The notes below the pieces were generated by a model. The model had not been told where the DNA came from, ran no database searches, and saw nothing but the letters and a program-made list of their open reading frames with translations. Shown here piece by piece: positions 56,610 through 64,000 of a stretch of 64,000 nt of DNA. The DNA is from an uncultured Alphaproteobacteria bacterium (GTDB lineage Bacteria; Pseudomonadota; Alphaproteobacteria; RF32; CAG-239): assembly GCA_944392835.1 (NCBI GenBank), contig CALXYB010000001.1:186001-250000 (forward strand), read 5' to 3'. The position numbers and the translations under genes were made by a program. Each line of letters opens with the position of its first letter. Within the stretch, counting starts at the first letter, position 1.

Positions 56610-59039
56610 TTAGTCCATCTTTTTCGGTTCAATACGCATTCCGTAGAAAGATCTACGAACAAAATACAAACCAATCAAGAAGAACGCGATACCCAATCCG
56701 ATAGATACGCAACGCGGCGCTGCAACGGCCATTTCAACAGCCAACAGACCAAACAACGTTGTAAACTTAATAATCGGATTAAGCGCAACCGAAGAAGTGT
56801 CTTTGTATGGGTCGCCGACGGTATCACCGACAACGGCAGCCGCATGCAAAGCCGAACCTTTTTCATGCAAGTCAACTTCAACCACTTTCTTAGCGTTATC
56901 CCAAGCGCCGCCGGCATTAGCCATATACAGAGCTTGGAACAAACCAAAGACCGCAATGGAAATCAGATAACTTGCAAACAAGGTCGCATCAAAGCAAGCA
57001 AAAGCAATCGTAAATGAGAAGATTACGATAAAGATGTTAAGCATACCTTTCTGCGCATAGATGGTGCAGATTTTAACCACGCTCTTAGAATCTTCAATTG
57101 AAGCTGCTTTATTCGTATCCAGCTTAATATGCTCTTTAATATAGTTAACAGCACGATAAGCACCGGTAGAAACGGCCTGCATGGAAGCACCCGAGAACCA
57201 GTAAATAACCGTACCGCCCAAAATCAGACCAAACAAAACATTCGGGTCTAACAAATTAAGCTGCAAGTTCAAAAGCAAGATGATAGAGAAAATCATCGTG
57301 GTTGCGCCGATAACAGCTGTACCGATGAGCACGGGCTTAGCTGTTGCTTTGAACGTATTTCCGGCTGAGTCATTCTCTTCCAACAATTGCTTGCCTTGTT
57401 CAAAGTTGGGCTTAAAGCCATATTCTTTCTCAATCTCTTTATCAATGCCTTTAACACCTTCAATCTGAGACAACTCAAACACAGATTGTGCATTATCGGT
57501 AACCGGACCATAAGAGTCTACGGCGATTGTAACCGGACCCATTCCGAGCATACCAAAGGCCACCAAACCGAAAGCAAACACGGTCGGATAAACCATATAA
57601 GCATCAAGACCGGTGCGAGCGGTAAAGAAGGCAATAACCATCAAGCCAACCATAACCAAGCCTTGCCAAAAAGCAGAGAAGTTACCGGCAACGATACCTG
57701 AAATAATATTCAGAGAAGCCCCGGCCTCGCGGCTGGCATTAACAATTTCCTCAACATGCTTTGACTTGGAAGAAGTAAAGATTTTGGTAAATTCCGGAAT
57801 CAAAGCAGCAGCTAAAGTACCGCAAGAGATGATAACCGAAAGCTTCCACCACAAATCAGCACCCATATCACCAATCATCACATAAGAAACACCGAAGGTA
57901 ACCAAGATAGACAAGATTGAAGTCAACCAAATCAGGCTGGTTAAGGGCGTTTCAAAGTTAAAGGATTCGCGATTGCCGAAAATCATTTTAGAAACTTTGT
58001 TGTTCAACATATAAGAAACAACGGAAGTAATAATCATCAAGACACGCATTGCAAAAATCCAAACAATCAAACGTGCCTGAATATCAATTCCACCGGCCAT
58101 CAAGGTCAAATCACCGTTCGGGGCATACATCATACCTGCGCCCAGAACAATAAAGCTAATGAGAGCCACACCGGTAACACCATAAGTTTCAAAACCATCG
58201 GCAGTCGGGCCGACAGAGTCGCCGGCATTATCACCGGTACAGTCTGCAATCACACCAGGGTTACGCGCATCATCTTCATCAATTTTGAAAATAATCTTCA
58301 TCAAGTCAGCACCGATATCGGCAATTTTTGTGAAGATACCGCCGCAAATACGCAAAGCAGAAGCACCGAGCGATTCGCCGATAGCAAAACCGACAAAGCA
58401 AGCGCCTGCACTAGCTCTGTCCACAAAGAGCAAAATAGCAATCATCATAATCAGCTCAACGCAAATCAGCAAAACGCCGATAGACATACCGGAGCGCAAA
58501 GGCAAGCTCATAACGGAGAATGGCTTAGCCTTCAAAGAATCAAAAGCTGTGCGAGAGTTTGCATAAGTATTGATTCTCATACCAAACCATGCGACCGAGA
58601 AAGAACCCAAAATACCCAAAATAGACCAAGCCAAAATGGTCAAAACCTTCGGCAGTGGCGTTGCATTCAAATAAAAGAAATAATAAAAGATGCAAGCCGC
58701 AATAAAGATTTCCAACAAGACCAGAAGTTTAGCTTGTTGCTTCATATAAGTTTTGCAGGTTTCATAAATTGTTTCAGACACATTAAGCATCAACTTATGT
58801 GCCGGCATACCCTTAATTTTAACAAATTCATAAAAACCAAAGAGCATACCTAAGATACAGATTCCCATACCGTAAAACAAGAGTTGGGAACCGGTTGTAG
58901 CATAGCCCCAAATATTGTAGCTGACATCCAACATCGGAATATTCAGATCAATTTCGGAAGCAGCAGCCCCTTGAACAAGGGCAAACATAACCGCCAATGT
59001 CATGAACACAACATTGCCGATTTTCTTAAATGCTGTCAT
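56610..59039 (-). CDS. hppA: Membrane-bound H+-translocating pyrophosphatase HppA
   Basis: 809 residues with about 16 membrane segments. It hydrolyses pyrophosphate and pumps protons out of the cytoplasm. The substrate-binding acidic motifs are complete: DDARNPGVIADCTGDNAGDSVGP (about 255-277) and GDTVGDPYKDTSSVALNP near the C terminus. At the site that separates K+-dependent from K+-independent enzymes it reads GNTFKA (about 558-563). The lysine marks the K+-independent type, but the usual GNTTKA threonine is replaced by Phe. It is longer than the common 660-720 residues. ATG 59039 with AAGGATA upstream. Confidence 0.95.
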   Translation of the reverse strand: MTAFKKIGNVVFMTLAVMFALVQGAAASEIDLNIPMLDVSYNIWGYATTGSQLLFYGMGICILGMLFGFYEFVKIKGMPAHKLMLNVSETIYETCKTYMKQQAKLLVLLEIFIAACIFYYFFYLNATPLPKVLTILAWSILGILGSFSVAWFGMRINTYANSRTAFDSLKAKPFSVMSLPLRSGMSIGVLLICVELIMMIAILLFVDRASAGACFVGFAIGESLGASALRICGGIFTKIADIGADLMKIIFKIDEDDARNPGVIADCTGDNAGDSVGPTADGFETYGVTGVALISFIVLGAGMMYAPNGDLTLMAGGIDIQARLIVWIFAMRVLMIITSVVSYMLNNKVSKMIFGNRESFNFETPLTSLIWLTSILSILVTFGVSYVMIGDMGADLWWKLSVIISCGTLAAALIPEFTKIFTSSKSKHVEEIVNASREAGASLNIISGIVAGNFSAFWQGLVMVGLMVIAFFTARTGLDAYMVYPTVFAFGLVAFGMLGMGPVTIAVDSYGPVTDNAQSVFELSQIEGVKGIDKEIEKEYGFKPNFEQGKQLLEENDSAGNTFKATAKPVLIGTAVIGATTMIFSIILLLNLQLNLLDPNVLFGLILGGTVIYWFSGASMQAVSTGAYRAVNYIKEHIKLDTNKAASIEDSKSVVKICTIYAQKGMLNIFIVIFSFTIAFACFDATLFASYLISIAVFGLFQALYMANAGGAWDNAKKVVEVDLHEKGSALHAAAVVGDTVGDPYKDTSSVALNPIIKFTTLFGLLAVEMAVAAPRCVSIGLGIAFFLIGLYFVRRSFYGMRIEPKKMD

Positions 59040-59325
59040 ATCCTTATCCTTAAAAAGTTAATCCAAAAGTTGATAAAGTTAGCTTATAACTCGGCTTTCT
59101 GTCTTGCAAGTCATAAGTTAAATTATGGGCAAAAGTCTAACTTGGGAATCTAAAGAATCGGTTAAGATTCTTGATGAGATTCGGTTTCCACCGATTCGCA
59201 GAGCAGAAAATTTAAAAATTTTTTCCACATTCATAAAAATTTTTTAGTAGAAAAGCATTCCATAAAATGGCATAATTATAACTTGAGATTAGAACATTGG
59301 CTGAATTAAGGAAAGGAAGAAAATA
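59040..59325. other. Divergent intergenic region hppA / lipoprotein
   Basis: 286 nt without a gene. A compact dyad TCGGT-TTCC-ACCGA lies at about 59184-59197, with GATTCGG-type words repeated nearby (about 59155-59200). It holds promoters for hppA on one strand and the small lipoprotein on the other. Confidence 0.4.
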
Positions 59326-59610
59326 ATGAAAAAACTGTTAGCTTTAGGATTAATGCTTTTGGTCTCTGCCTGTGCTTCCGACCCACAGCCCCAACCGCAA
59401 CCCAAAGAAACTTACCCTTACGGTATGACTGAAAAAGAATGGAACGAACTTTCCATCAAAGACAAGACCCGCATCCGCAGAGATTTTTACTTTTATGAAA
59501 AAGGCTCCATAAGTTTTGTTGATCCCCAGATTGAGATAGAAGGGAAAAAAGAGGTTGTGCCCTATCATCTACGCACACAAACGCCTCCGACAAAACCACA
59601 AGAACATTAA
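59326..59610 (+). CDS. Small lipoprotein
   Basis: 94 residues. Lipoprotein signal peptide with lipobox VSAC (Cys 16). A proline/glutamine-rich spacer (DPQPQPQPKE) follows, then a short charged domain (MTEKEWNELSIKDKTRIRRDF). The TEKEWN...K..IR pattern looks like a conserved small envelope protein but I cannot name a family. GGAAAGGAAG ribosome binding site. Own terminator. Confidence 0.72.
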   Translation: MKKLLALGLMLLVSACASDPQPQPQPKETYPYGMTEKEWNELSIKDKTRIRRDFYFYEKGSISFVDPQIEIEGKKEVVPYHLRTQTPPTKPQEH

Positions 59611-59617
59611 ACTTCAA

Positions 59618-59643
59618 ACCCTCGCCCAGCGAGGGTTTTTTTG
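59618..59643 (+). terminator. Terminator after the small lipoprotein gene
   Basis: ACCCTCG, CCCA, CGAGGGT then seven T. Confidence 0.85.
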
Positions 59644-59735
59644 TAAGTATAATCTTTTGCTAATATAAATTCTTACCGCTATTGAAAGCCTTTTTAATAA
59701 TATTATTTATAACCCTAACCGACAGGAGAAACATC

Positions 59736-60446
59736 ATGTTTTGCTACACGCCCGCACAAAAAAGAGGACAAACGCAGGTTGGATGGCTTACAAGTTACCA
59801 CACTTTTCCCTTTGGCTTATATCAGGATGCAGACCTTAAAAACTTTGGCGTATTACAAGCCATAAATGACAACACTTTTTCATCCGGCGGCGGAGCCAAC
59901 ATGCACCCACAATCAGACATGGAAATGTTATGCATAATTCTGGACGGAAGATTGGAACATAAAGACAGTTTAGGTAAAAGAGCCGTTTTAAAAGCCGGCG
60001 ACATCCAACTCACTTCTGCCGGAAAAGAGATTTACCACAGTGAGCTTAATGCCTCACATAACCAACCTCTACGTTTTTTGCAAATCTGGATTTCACCTTT
60101 CTCCAAAGGGCTCTCTCCCGCCTATGATAAAAAAAGATTTTCACGTTCCAAATTACTCAACAAACTCTGCCTCATCGCTTCAGCTCAAAAGAAAAAGCTC
60201 TCACTTCACATCAACCAAGACTGCAAAATTTTTCGCTCTCTTCTAACCATGAATAAAGAAATAACCTTTTTAACTGCCAACATTCATCAATATTGGCTAC
60301 ACATCATCTCTGGAAGCTTGGACCTAAACGGTGAGTTACTATCCGCTGGAGACGGATTCGGCATCAAAGACGAAACACAACTCATTAAACTTCGCGGTTG
60401 CGCAACAGAAACGGATTTTCTTCTTTTTGAGCTTCCGCCTCAGTAA
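59736..60446 (+). CDS. Pirin-family bicupin protein with an altered metal site
   Basis: 236 residues from ATG 59736 (CAGGAG upstream); an 18-codon extension has no ribosome binding site. The N-terminal cupin follows E. coli YhhW closely in pattern: MHPQSDMEMLCIILDGRLEHKDSLG and SAGKEIYHSELN. YhhW-type proteins have HPH; here the second histidine, a metal ligand, is Gln, while the other ligands (first His, and H.E of YHSE) are present. Pirins include quercetinase-like enzymes and regulators. Activity is therefore uncertain. It overlaps the convergent gene by seven bases. Confidence 0.82.
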   Translation: MFCYTPAQKRGQTQVGWLTSYHTFPFGLYQDADLKNFGVLQAINDNTFSSGGGANMHPQSDMEMLCIILDGRLEHKDSLGKRAVLKAGDIQLTSAGKEIYHSELNASHNQPLRFLQIWISPFSKGLSPAYDKKRFSRSKLLNKLCLIASAQKKKLSLHINQDCKIFRSLLTMNKEITFLTANIHQYWLHIISGSLDLNGELLSAGDGFGIKDETQLIKLRGCATETDFLLFELPPQ

Positions 60447-61234
60447 AACTCCACGACCACAATCTCTGGCAAACACCCAAACCGAACCGGCAACAAGCTC
60501 GTACCCAAACCACGGCTGACAATCATTTTTTTGCCATTTTCTTCAATAAAACCACCTTCATATTTTTTACCATATTTTGAAGGCACCAATACAGCACCAA
60601 ACCACGGCAAAGCGACTTGCCCGCCATGTGTATGCCCTGCCAAAGTTAAGAACACATCTTGCGGGATTTCGGGAAAAACATCTGGAGAATGAGTTAGAAA
60701 CAAGACAGTGTTTTCCGTCGCAGATAATGCCTTATTTATGTCCGGCTTTCGCGTATTATAATCAGCCAAGCCTACCAAAGAAAAACTCTTTTCGCCCAAA
60801 GTTAATTTTCTGTTTTCATTTTCTAAAACGACGATTCCGCTATCTTGCAAAACCTCTCTTATCTTTTGACCATCCTGCCACCAATCATGGTTTCCCAAAA
60901 CGCTGACCACACCAAGCGGTGCTTCAAGTTTTGAAAGTTCTTTAGCAATTTCTTCAATCGGCATAGAAGTTTCAAACTTGTGTCCTTTAACAAAATCACC
61001 GCCCAACAAAATCAAATCCGCTTTTTGCTGATTTATTTTTTTAACGATTTTTTCAAGCCGCTTTTGATGCCTTGGCGCAATATGAAAATCGCTGGCAAAA
61101 GCAATTTTAAGCCCGGACAACTCAGGCTTAGCCACACGATAAGTTGTAACTTTCAGCATATTCGGCTCAAACCCGAAAGCCCAAATAGCCAATAACACAC
61201 CGAGAATAAACAGCAAAATCAGAATTTTTATCAT
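60440..61234 (-). CDS. Membrane-anchored metallophosphoesterase (YkuE/YaeI-like)
   Basis: 264 residues from ATG 61234 (TGGGAAAA upstream); the longer frame adds 49 unlikely residues that cross the next gene. N-terminal membrane anchor (IKILILLFILGVLLAIWAF), then the calcineurin-like motifs: ASDFHI, GGDFVKG, LGNHDWW, LTHSPD and GHTHGGQVALP. Relatives act on UDP-diacylglucosamine or other phosphodiesters at the membrane; the substrate here is unknown. Confidence 0.85.
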   Translation of the reverse strand: MIKILILLFILGVLLAIWAFGFEPNMLKVTTYRVAKPELSGLKIAFASDFHIAPRHQKRLEKIVKKINQQKADLILLGGDFVKGHKFETSMPIEEIAKELSKLEAPLGVVSVLGNHDWWQDGQKIREVLQDSGIVVLENENRKLTLGEKSFSLVGLADYNTRKPDINKALSATENTVLFLTHSPDVFPEIPQDVFLTLAGHTHGGQVALPWFGAVLVPSKYGKKYEGGFIEENGKKMIVSRGLGTSLLPVRFGCLPEIVVVEFY

Positions 61235-61304
61235 TTTTCCCAAATAACAGATGACAATTATTTTCAATCCCCTCATAATACCAACAAAAAAAGGAGACGC
61301 AACC

Positions 61305-61862
61305 ATGAAAAATGCACTTATCCTGCACGGCATCTGCCCAGAAGAAGAATTTTTCTTTTCCAAATACCCCTCACCGTCCAATGCTTGGTGGTTGCCATGG
61401 TTGCAACAGCAGTTTTTGCGTGCCGGTTGGCAGTGCCAAACGCCGGAACTTCCGCACCCCTACCGCCCGACTTATAATGAATGGAAAGAAACTTTTGAAG
61501 CTTTCAAACCCCAAAATCTTTCCATCCTCATTGGACACAGCGCCGGTGGCGGATTCGCCATAAAATATTTGCAAGAACACAAACTCAAGCTTGAAAAACT
61601 CATTTTAGTCGCTCCTTGGCTGGACCCCGAACAAGAATTTGACGACTTTCTGCAAACCGAACTCAAACCGTCAGCCTTAAATAACATAGATGAAATCCAT
61701 CTCATTTTTTCGGAAGATGATGATGAAGCCGAACACCAAACCAAGGACAGATTACTGACTGCCTACCCGCAAATCACTTTTCATCATTACCTTAATTTCG
61801 GGCATTTTACTACGGGAAAAACCGCTCACAGCTTTCAAGAACTCTGGAATCTTTGCCGCTAA
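61305..61862 (+). CDS. Small alpha/beta hydrolase (RBBP9/YdeN-like)
   Basis: 185 residues from ATG 61305 with AAAGGAG upstream. Nucleophile elbow IGHSAGGGFA (Ser about 83), a later acidic FSEDDDEAE that can supply the Asp, and the catalytic His in FGHFT near the C terminus. Matches the small serine hydrolases of the DUF1057/RBBP9 group. Natural substrate unknown. Promoter must lie in the 70 nt shared with the divergent phosphoesterase gene. Confidence 0.8.
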   Translation: MKNALILHGICPEEEFFFSKYPSPSNAWWLPWLQQQFLRAGWQCQTPELPHPYRPTYNEWKETFEAFKPQNLSILIGHSAGGGFAIKYLQEHKLKLEKLILVAPWLDPEQEFDDFLQTELKPSALNNIDEIHLIFSEDDDEAEHQTKDRLLTAYPQITFHHYLNFGHFTTGKTAHSFQELWNLCR

Positions 61863-61903
61863 CAAATTCAAAATTAGCATATAAATTTAATATACTTTGA
61901 TTG

Positions 61904-61943
61904 TTGACAATTATTATATGTATGATATTATACATATATGTAT
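61904..61943 (+). promoter_or_regulatory. Promoter with overlapping palindrome
   Basis: TTGACA (61904-61909), 16-nt spacer, TATTAT (61926-61931). A perfect 14-bp palindrome ATACATATATGTAT (61930-61943) begins at the -10 box and covers the start site, suiting a repressor operator. The gene starts 40 nt downstream. Confidence 0.65.
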
Positions 61944-61982
61944 TTTGTAACATATCAAATATAACATATATGGAGAAGTATC

Positions 61983-62555
61983 ATGAAAAAAATAGATAAT
62001 GTTAAGGAGTTTGTTGAAAAGATAGACAGCTCCAAAAAGCTCAACCCCAAGGACCTATCTTCCGACCAAGATTTGAGCATCGCCATCATGAACCTCATTT
62101 CTATTGAAGAACACTTGGTTTTCTCCGGCGCAAAAACCAACAAAACCTCTTTCTATGACCTCATCCAAGACATCAGGGAGCTCCGCAAAAACCTCATGCA
62201 AAAAATCATCCCCTCTTACGAAGGCGAAGTCTGGTGCATATCCAAACACCTTTTAGCCTCATCCATGCGTTTAATGGAAGTCGGCACCAAGCAACAATCC
62301 CTAAACAACAAAGAAGAAGCCTACAAACTCTTCAATCAGGCCTATGAGCTGTATTGTCTGTTTTGGGGACTTAATATGAACATGTTAAGCGTAGATAGTG
62401 TTAAATGGATTGAGGACAAAACCGAAGACATCAAAAAGCTCTCTGCAAAAATTGAAAAACAAGACCTCCCCCAAGCACAAGAAAACACATCAAGCGGCGC
62501 TCTGTCCAAGATGAAAGCCTTTGTCCGCAAAGCCGTAGATTGCTGTATTGAATAA
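61983..62555 (+). CDS. Hypothetical helical protein
   Basis: 190 residues, helical, charged, no signal or membrane segment. Contains SKKLNPKDLSSDQDLSIAIMNLISIEEHL and a repeat-like NKEEAYKLFNQAYELYCLFWGL resembling a TPR-like helix pair. GGAGAAG ribosome binding site. Followed 12 nt later by the thioredoxin-fold lipoprotein gene, so the pair forms an operon under the promoter at 61904. No family recognised. Confidence 0.7.
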   Translation: MKKIDNVKEFVEKIDSSKKLNPKDLSSDQDLSIAIMNLISIEEHLVFSGAKTNKTSFYDLIQDIRELRKNLMQKIIPSYEGEVWCISKHLLASSMRLMEVGTKQQSLNNKEEAYKLFNQAYELYCLFWGLNMNMLSVDSVKWIEDKTEDIKKLSAKIEKQDLPQAQENTSSGALSKMKAFVRKAVDCCIE

Positions 62556-62567
62556 AGGAGAAGAAAA

Positions 62568-62936
62568 ATGCAAAAATTAACTTTAACTCTTTTTGCTCTG
62601 ATGATTTTTCTCTGTGGCTGCGATTCTAAGACAAAAGAAGTTTCAGCATTAAGTGAGGATAAAATATATTTCTTTTATTACAACGAATGCCCATATTGCC
62701 ACAATGCCATTGAATATATAGATAAAAAATACCCAGAACTAAATATGGCAATGGTCAATATTTATGTCGGCAACGGCTTTGAGCTTTTCAAAAAATGTGG
62801 GCAAAAATTCAATCTCGGCAATAGTATTGGCACTCCATTATTCTGCATGGGAGACAAATACCTCATGGGCTGGTCGGATGCCAATGCACAAAGATTTGAT
62901 GAATATGTCCAACCTTTTCTTAAAACCAACAAATAA
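62568..62936 (+). CDS. Thioredoxin-fold lipoprotein with CPYC motif
   Basis: 122 residues. Signal peptide with lipobox-like FLCGC (Cys about 19), so probably attached to a membrane and facing the periplasm. The mature domain starts with KIYFFYYNECPYCHNAIEYID: CPYC is the glutaredoxin active site. A cis-proline-like IGTPLFCMGD and a C-terminal helix complete the fold. Three more cysteines are present. Likely a thiol-disulfide oxidoreductase; its partner is unknown. Confidence 0.78.
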   Translation: MQKLTLTLFALMIFLCGCDSKTKEVSALSEDKIYFFYYNECPYCHNAIEYIDKKYPELNMAMVNIYVGNGFELFKKCGQKFNLGNSIGTPLFCMGDKYLMGWSDANAQRFDEYVQPFLKTNK

Positions 62937-62958
62937 TAAATAAACTCATAGTATCCTA

Positions 62959-62990
62959 CAATCCCCCCACAACACAGGGGGATTGTTTTT
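62959..62990 (+). terminator. Terminator
   Basis: CAATCCCCC pairs with GGGGGATTG around eight bases, followed by five T. Confidence 0.85.
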
Positions 62991-63038
62991 ATTTGCAATA
63001 TATGCAATTTCTGCTATATATACAAAAAAGGGGGCATT

Positions 63039-63683
63039 ATGGAAGCACAACTACCGGAAAATATCATGCGTAAAGCCGTAAAGGGAATTTCTTACATTGC
63101 CCATCCGCTACGACTACGCATTTTGGAATACCTAGACGTTAACGGTAGCTCATCAGTTTCGGCTATAACCAAAGCTTTGAACGAAGAACAAGTCATCATC
63201 TCGCAAAGCCTAAAAAAAATGCGCGAGGCCAATCTGGTTAAAACAACACGTCGCGGCATTTTTATATATTATGACATTTGTGAAGAATATCCGGCAAGTA
63301 TCTTCACCTGCCTACGCAAACTTTATGCCATGATGACCGATAATTTTTACTTTTTGGAAGACGGCGTAAAGGCCGTTTTGCCGTCAGACTATACGATGAT
63401 GACTGCCAACCGTATCAAGCTTTTTGCCAACTACGACAAAATGCGCATTTTAGAGATTTTAACTCTGCGCGGCCCAATGAACGTATCCGACATAATCAAT
63501 GCCATCAGCAGCCCTCAGCTCAAAGTTTCACAATACCTAAAAAGATTAAAAGACGACGGATTCGTAACCTCAGAACGCCGAGGCCGTTTTATTATTTATA
63601 ACATCACACAAGGCGTGCACAAAACCTGTATCCAATGCATTCACAAGCGCTATGATGCCTTAACAGACAAATCCCTATTTTAG
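63039..63683 (+). CDS. ArsR-type regulator with two winged-helix domains
   Basis: 214 residues containing two complete winged-helix units in one chain. First at about 15-85: IAHPLRLRILEYLD, SSVSAITKALNEEQVIISQSLKKMREANLVKTTRRGIFIYY. Second at about 128-195: NYDKMRILEILTLRGPMNVSDIINAISSPQLKVSQYLKRLKDDGFVTSERRGRFIIY-type pattern. ArsR proteins normally have one domain and dimerise; this looks like a covalent dimer. No cysteine metal site is evident in the recognition helices. It overlaps the convergent gene by four bases. GGGGGC ribosome binding region before ATG 63039. Confidence 0.8.
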   Translation: MEAQLPENIMRKAVKGISYIAHPLRLRILEYLDVNGSSSVSAITKALNEEQVIISQSLKKMREANLVKTTRRGIFIYYDICEEYPASIFTCLRKLYAMMTDNFYFLEDGVKAVLPSDYTMMTANRIKLFANYDKMRILEILTLRGPMNVSDIINAISSPQLKVSQYLKRLKDDGFVTSERRGRFIIYNITQGVHKTCIQCIHKRYDALTDKSLF

Positions 63684-64000
63684 GCTTCTTCTTTTTCTTG
63701 AAGTTCGTCTTTTTTCTCTTGATGATGTCCGCGCAAATTAGCCAAGAACTGCGCCTCGATTTTCATATATTGTGTCAGGAGCCATTTGGACTGCGCTAAA
63801 ATAAATACGGATACAACTAACAACAACAAAGAGATTCTTACATCTTCCGTTAAAAAAGTATGAACTACAGTAACAATAAAGAAAGCCACCACCAAAAGCC
63901 TAAAACTAGTCATTAAAACCAACGGCAAGCGGTTAGCCTTTTTGGATATCCACAATTTATAATAAATTTTTGCTAATATACTGTTTGAAATAAAAAAGTT
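63680..64000 (-). CDS. Small membrane protein, possibly continuing beyond the window
   Basis: The frame is open to the right edge; a TTG at 63955 is one possible start (91 residues). Two membrane segments (LVLMTSFRLLVVAFFIVTVVH and ISLLLLVVSVFILAQSKWLL) and a charged, E/K-rich C-terminal tail. No family recognised. Confidence 0.55.
   Translation of the reverse strand, partial: NFFISNSILAKIYYKLWISKKANRLPLVLMTSFRLLVVAFFIVTVVHTFLTEDVRISLLLLVVSVFILAQSKWLLTQYMKIEAQFLANLRGHHQEKKDELQEKEEA

Overview
The window reads as a chromosome segment of a low-GC, Gram-negative alphaproteobacterium. The division and transcription/translation genes are alphaproteobacterial in style: FtsZ has a long linker and a tail ending in an IPSFLRR-type motif, and tRNA-Tyr, tRNA-Gly, tuf and tRNA-Trp lie in the order that normally leads into secE-nusG-rplKAJL-rpoBC. 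It also carries an H+-pyrophosphatase, a MurNAc-recycling kinase/uridylyltransferase, autotransporter and OmpA-type outer-membrane proteins. The AT-rich, A/T-homopolymer-rich style resembles uncultured host- or gut-associated alphaproteobacteria, but the exact lineage is inference.

Layout. (1) 1-8.6 kb: a compact dcw cluster on the + strand, mraY-ftsW-murG-murB-ftsQ-ftsA-ftsZ. The usual murD, murC and ddl are missing from their normal slots. (2) 8.6-10.9 kb: an OmpA-type lipoprotein and small membrane/coiled-coil proteins on the - strand. (3) 11-23.2 kb: the - strand operons rplK-rplA, rplJ-rplL, rpoB-rpoC and secE-nusG, with visible RNA leaders (L10 leader, hairpins before rplK and rpoB) and a terminator between nusG and rplK. 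(4) 23.2-43.4 kb: about 20 kb of accessory DNA lying exactly where tRNA-Trp would normally be followed by secE. It contains a MerR regulator, a DMT-type transporter, a kinase-fold (APH) protein, a PD-(D/E)XK nuclease operon with two small paralogues, a large serine recombinase with translationally coupled partner, a catalytically degenerate recombinase-like protein, an autotransporter beside a Hin/Mpi-like invertase, a DUF3768 operon, an unusual cytosine-5 methyltransferase and two orphan proteins resembling the core-binding domain of tyrosine recombinases. A 1.4-kb gene-free AT-rich stretch carries a family of 26/28-bp dyads. (5) 43.4-46.3 kb: tRNA-Trp, two hypothetical genes, tuf, tRNA-Gly, tRNA-Tyr. 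(6) 46.4-64 kb: general metabolism and envelope genes: a fused AmgK-MurU cell-wall recycling enzyme, HAD phosphatase, RlmB, a Gld-type ABC transporter with a three-part fused permease, a cation-efflux protein, two tandem paralogues, HppA, lipoproteins, a pirin, a metallophosphoesterase, an alpha/beta hydrolase, a thioredoxin-fold lipoprotein and a double-winged-helix ArsR regulator.

How they fit together. The two ends encode the growth machinery (precursor lipid I/II synthesis, divisome, RNA polymerase, ribosomal stalk, EF-Tu). The middle block behaves as a mobile or formerly mobile island. Its best candidates for something undescribed are the nuclease operon at 27.4-30.1 kb, the set of repeated dyads whose length matches serine-recombinase crossover sites, and the recombinase-derived proteins that have lost their catalytic parts. 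Functions below the family level in the island are inference from sequence reading only; no database search was possible.
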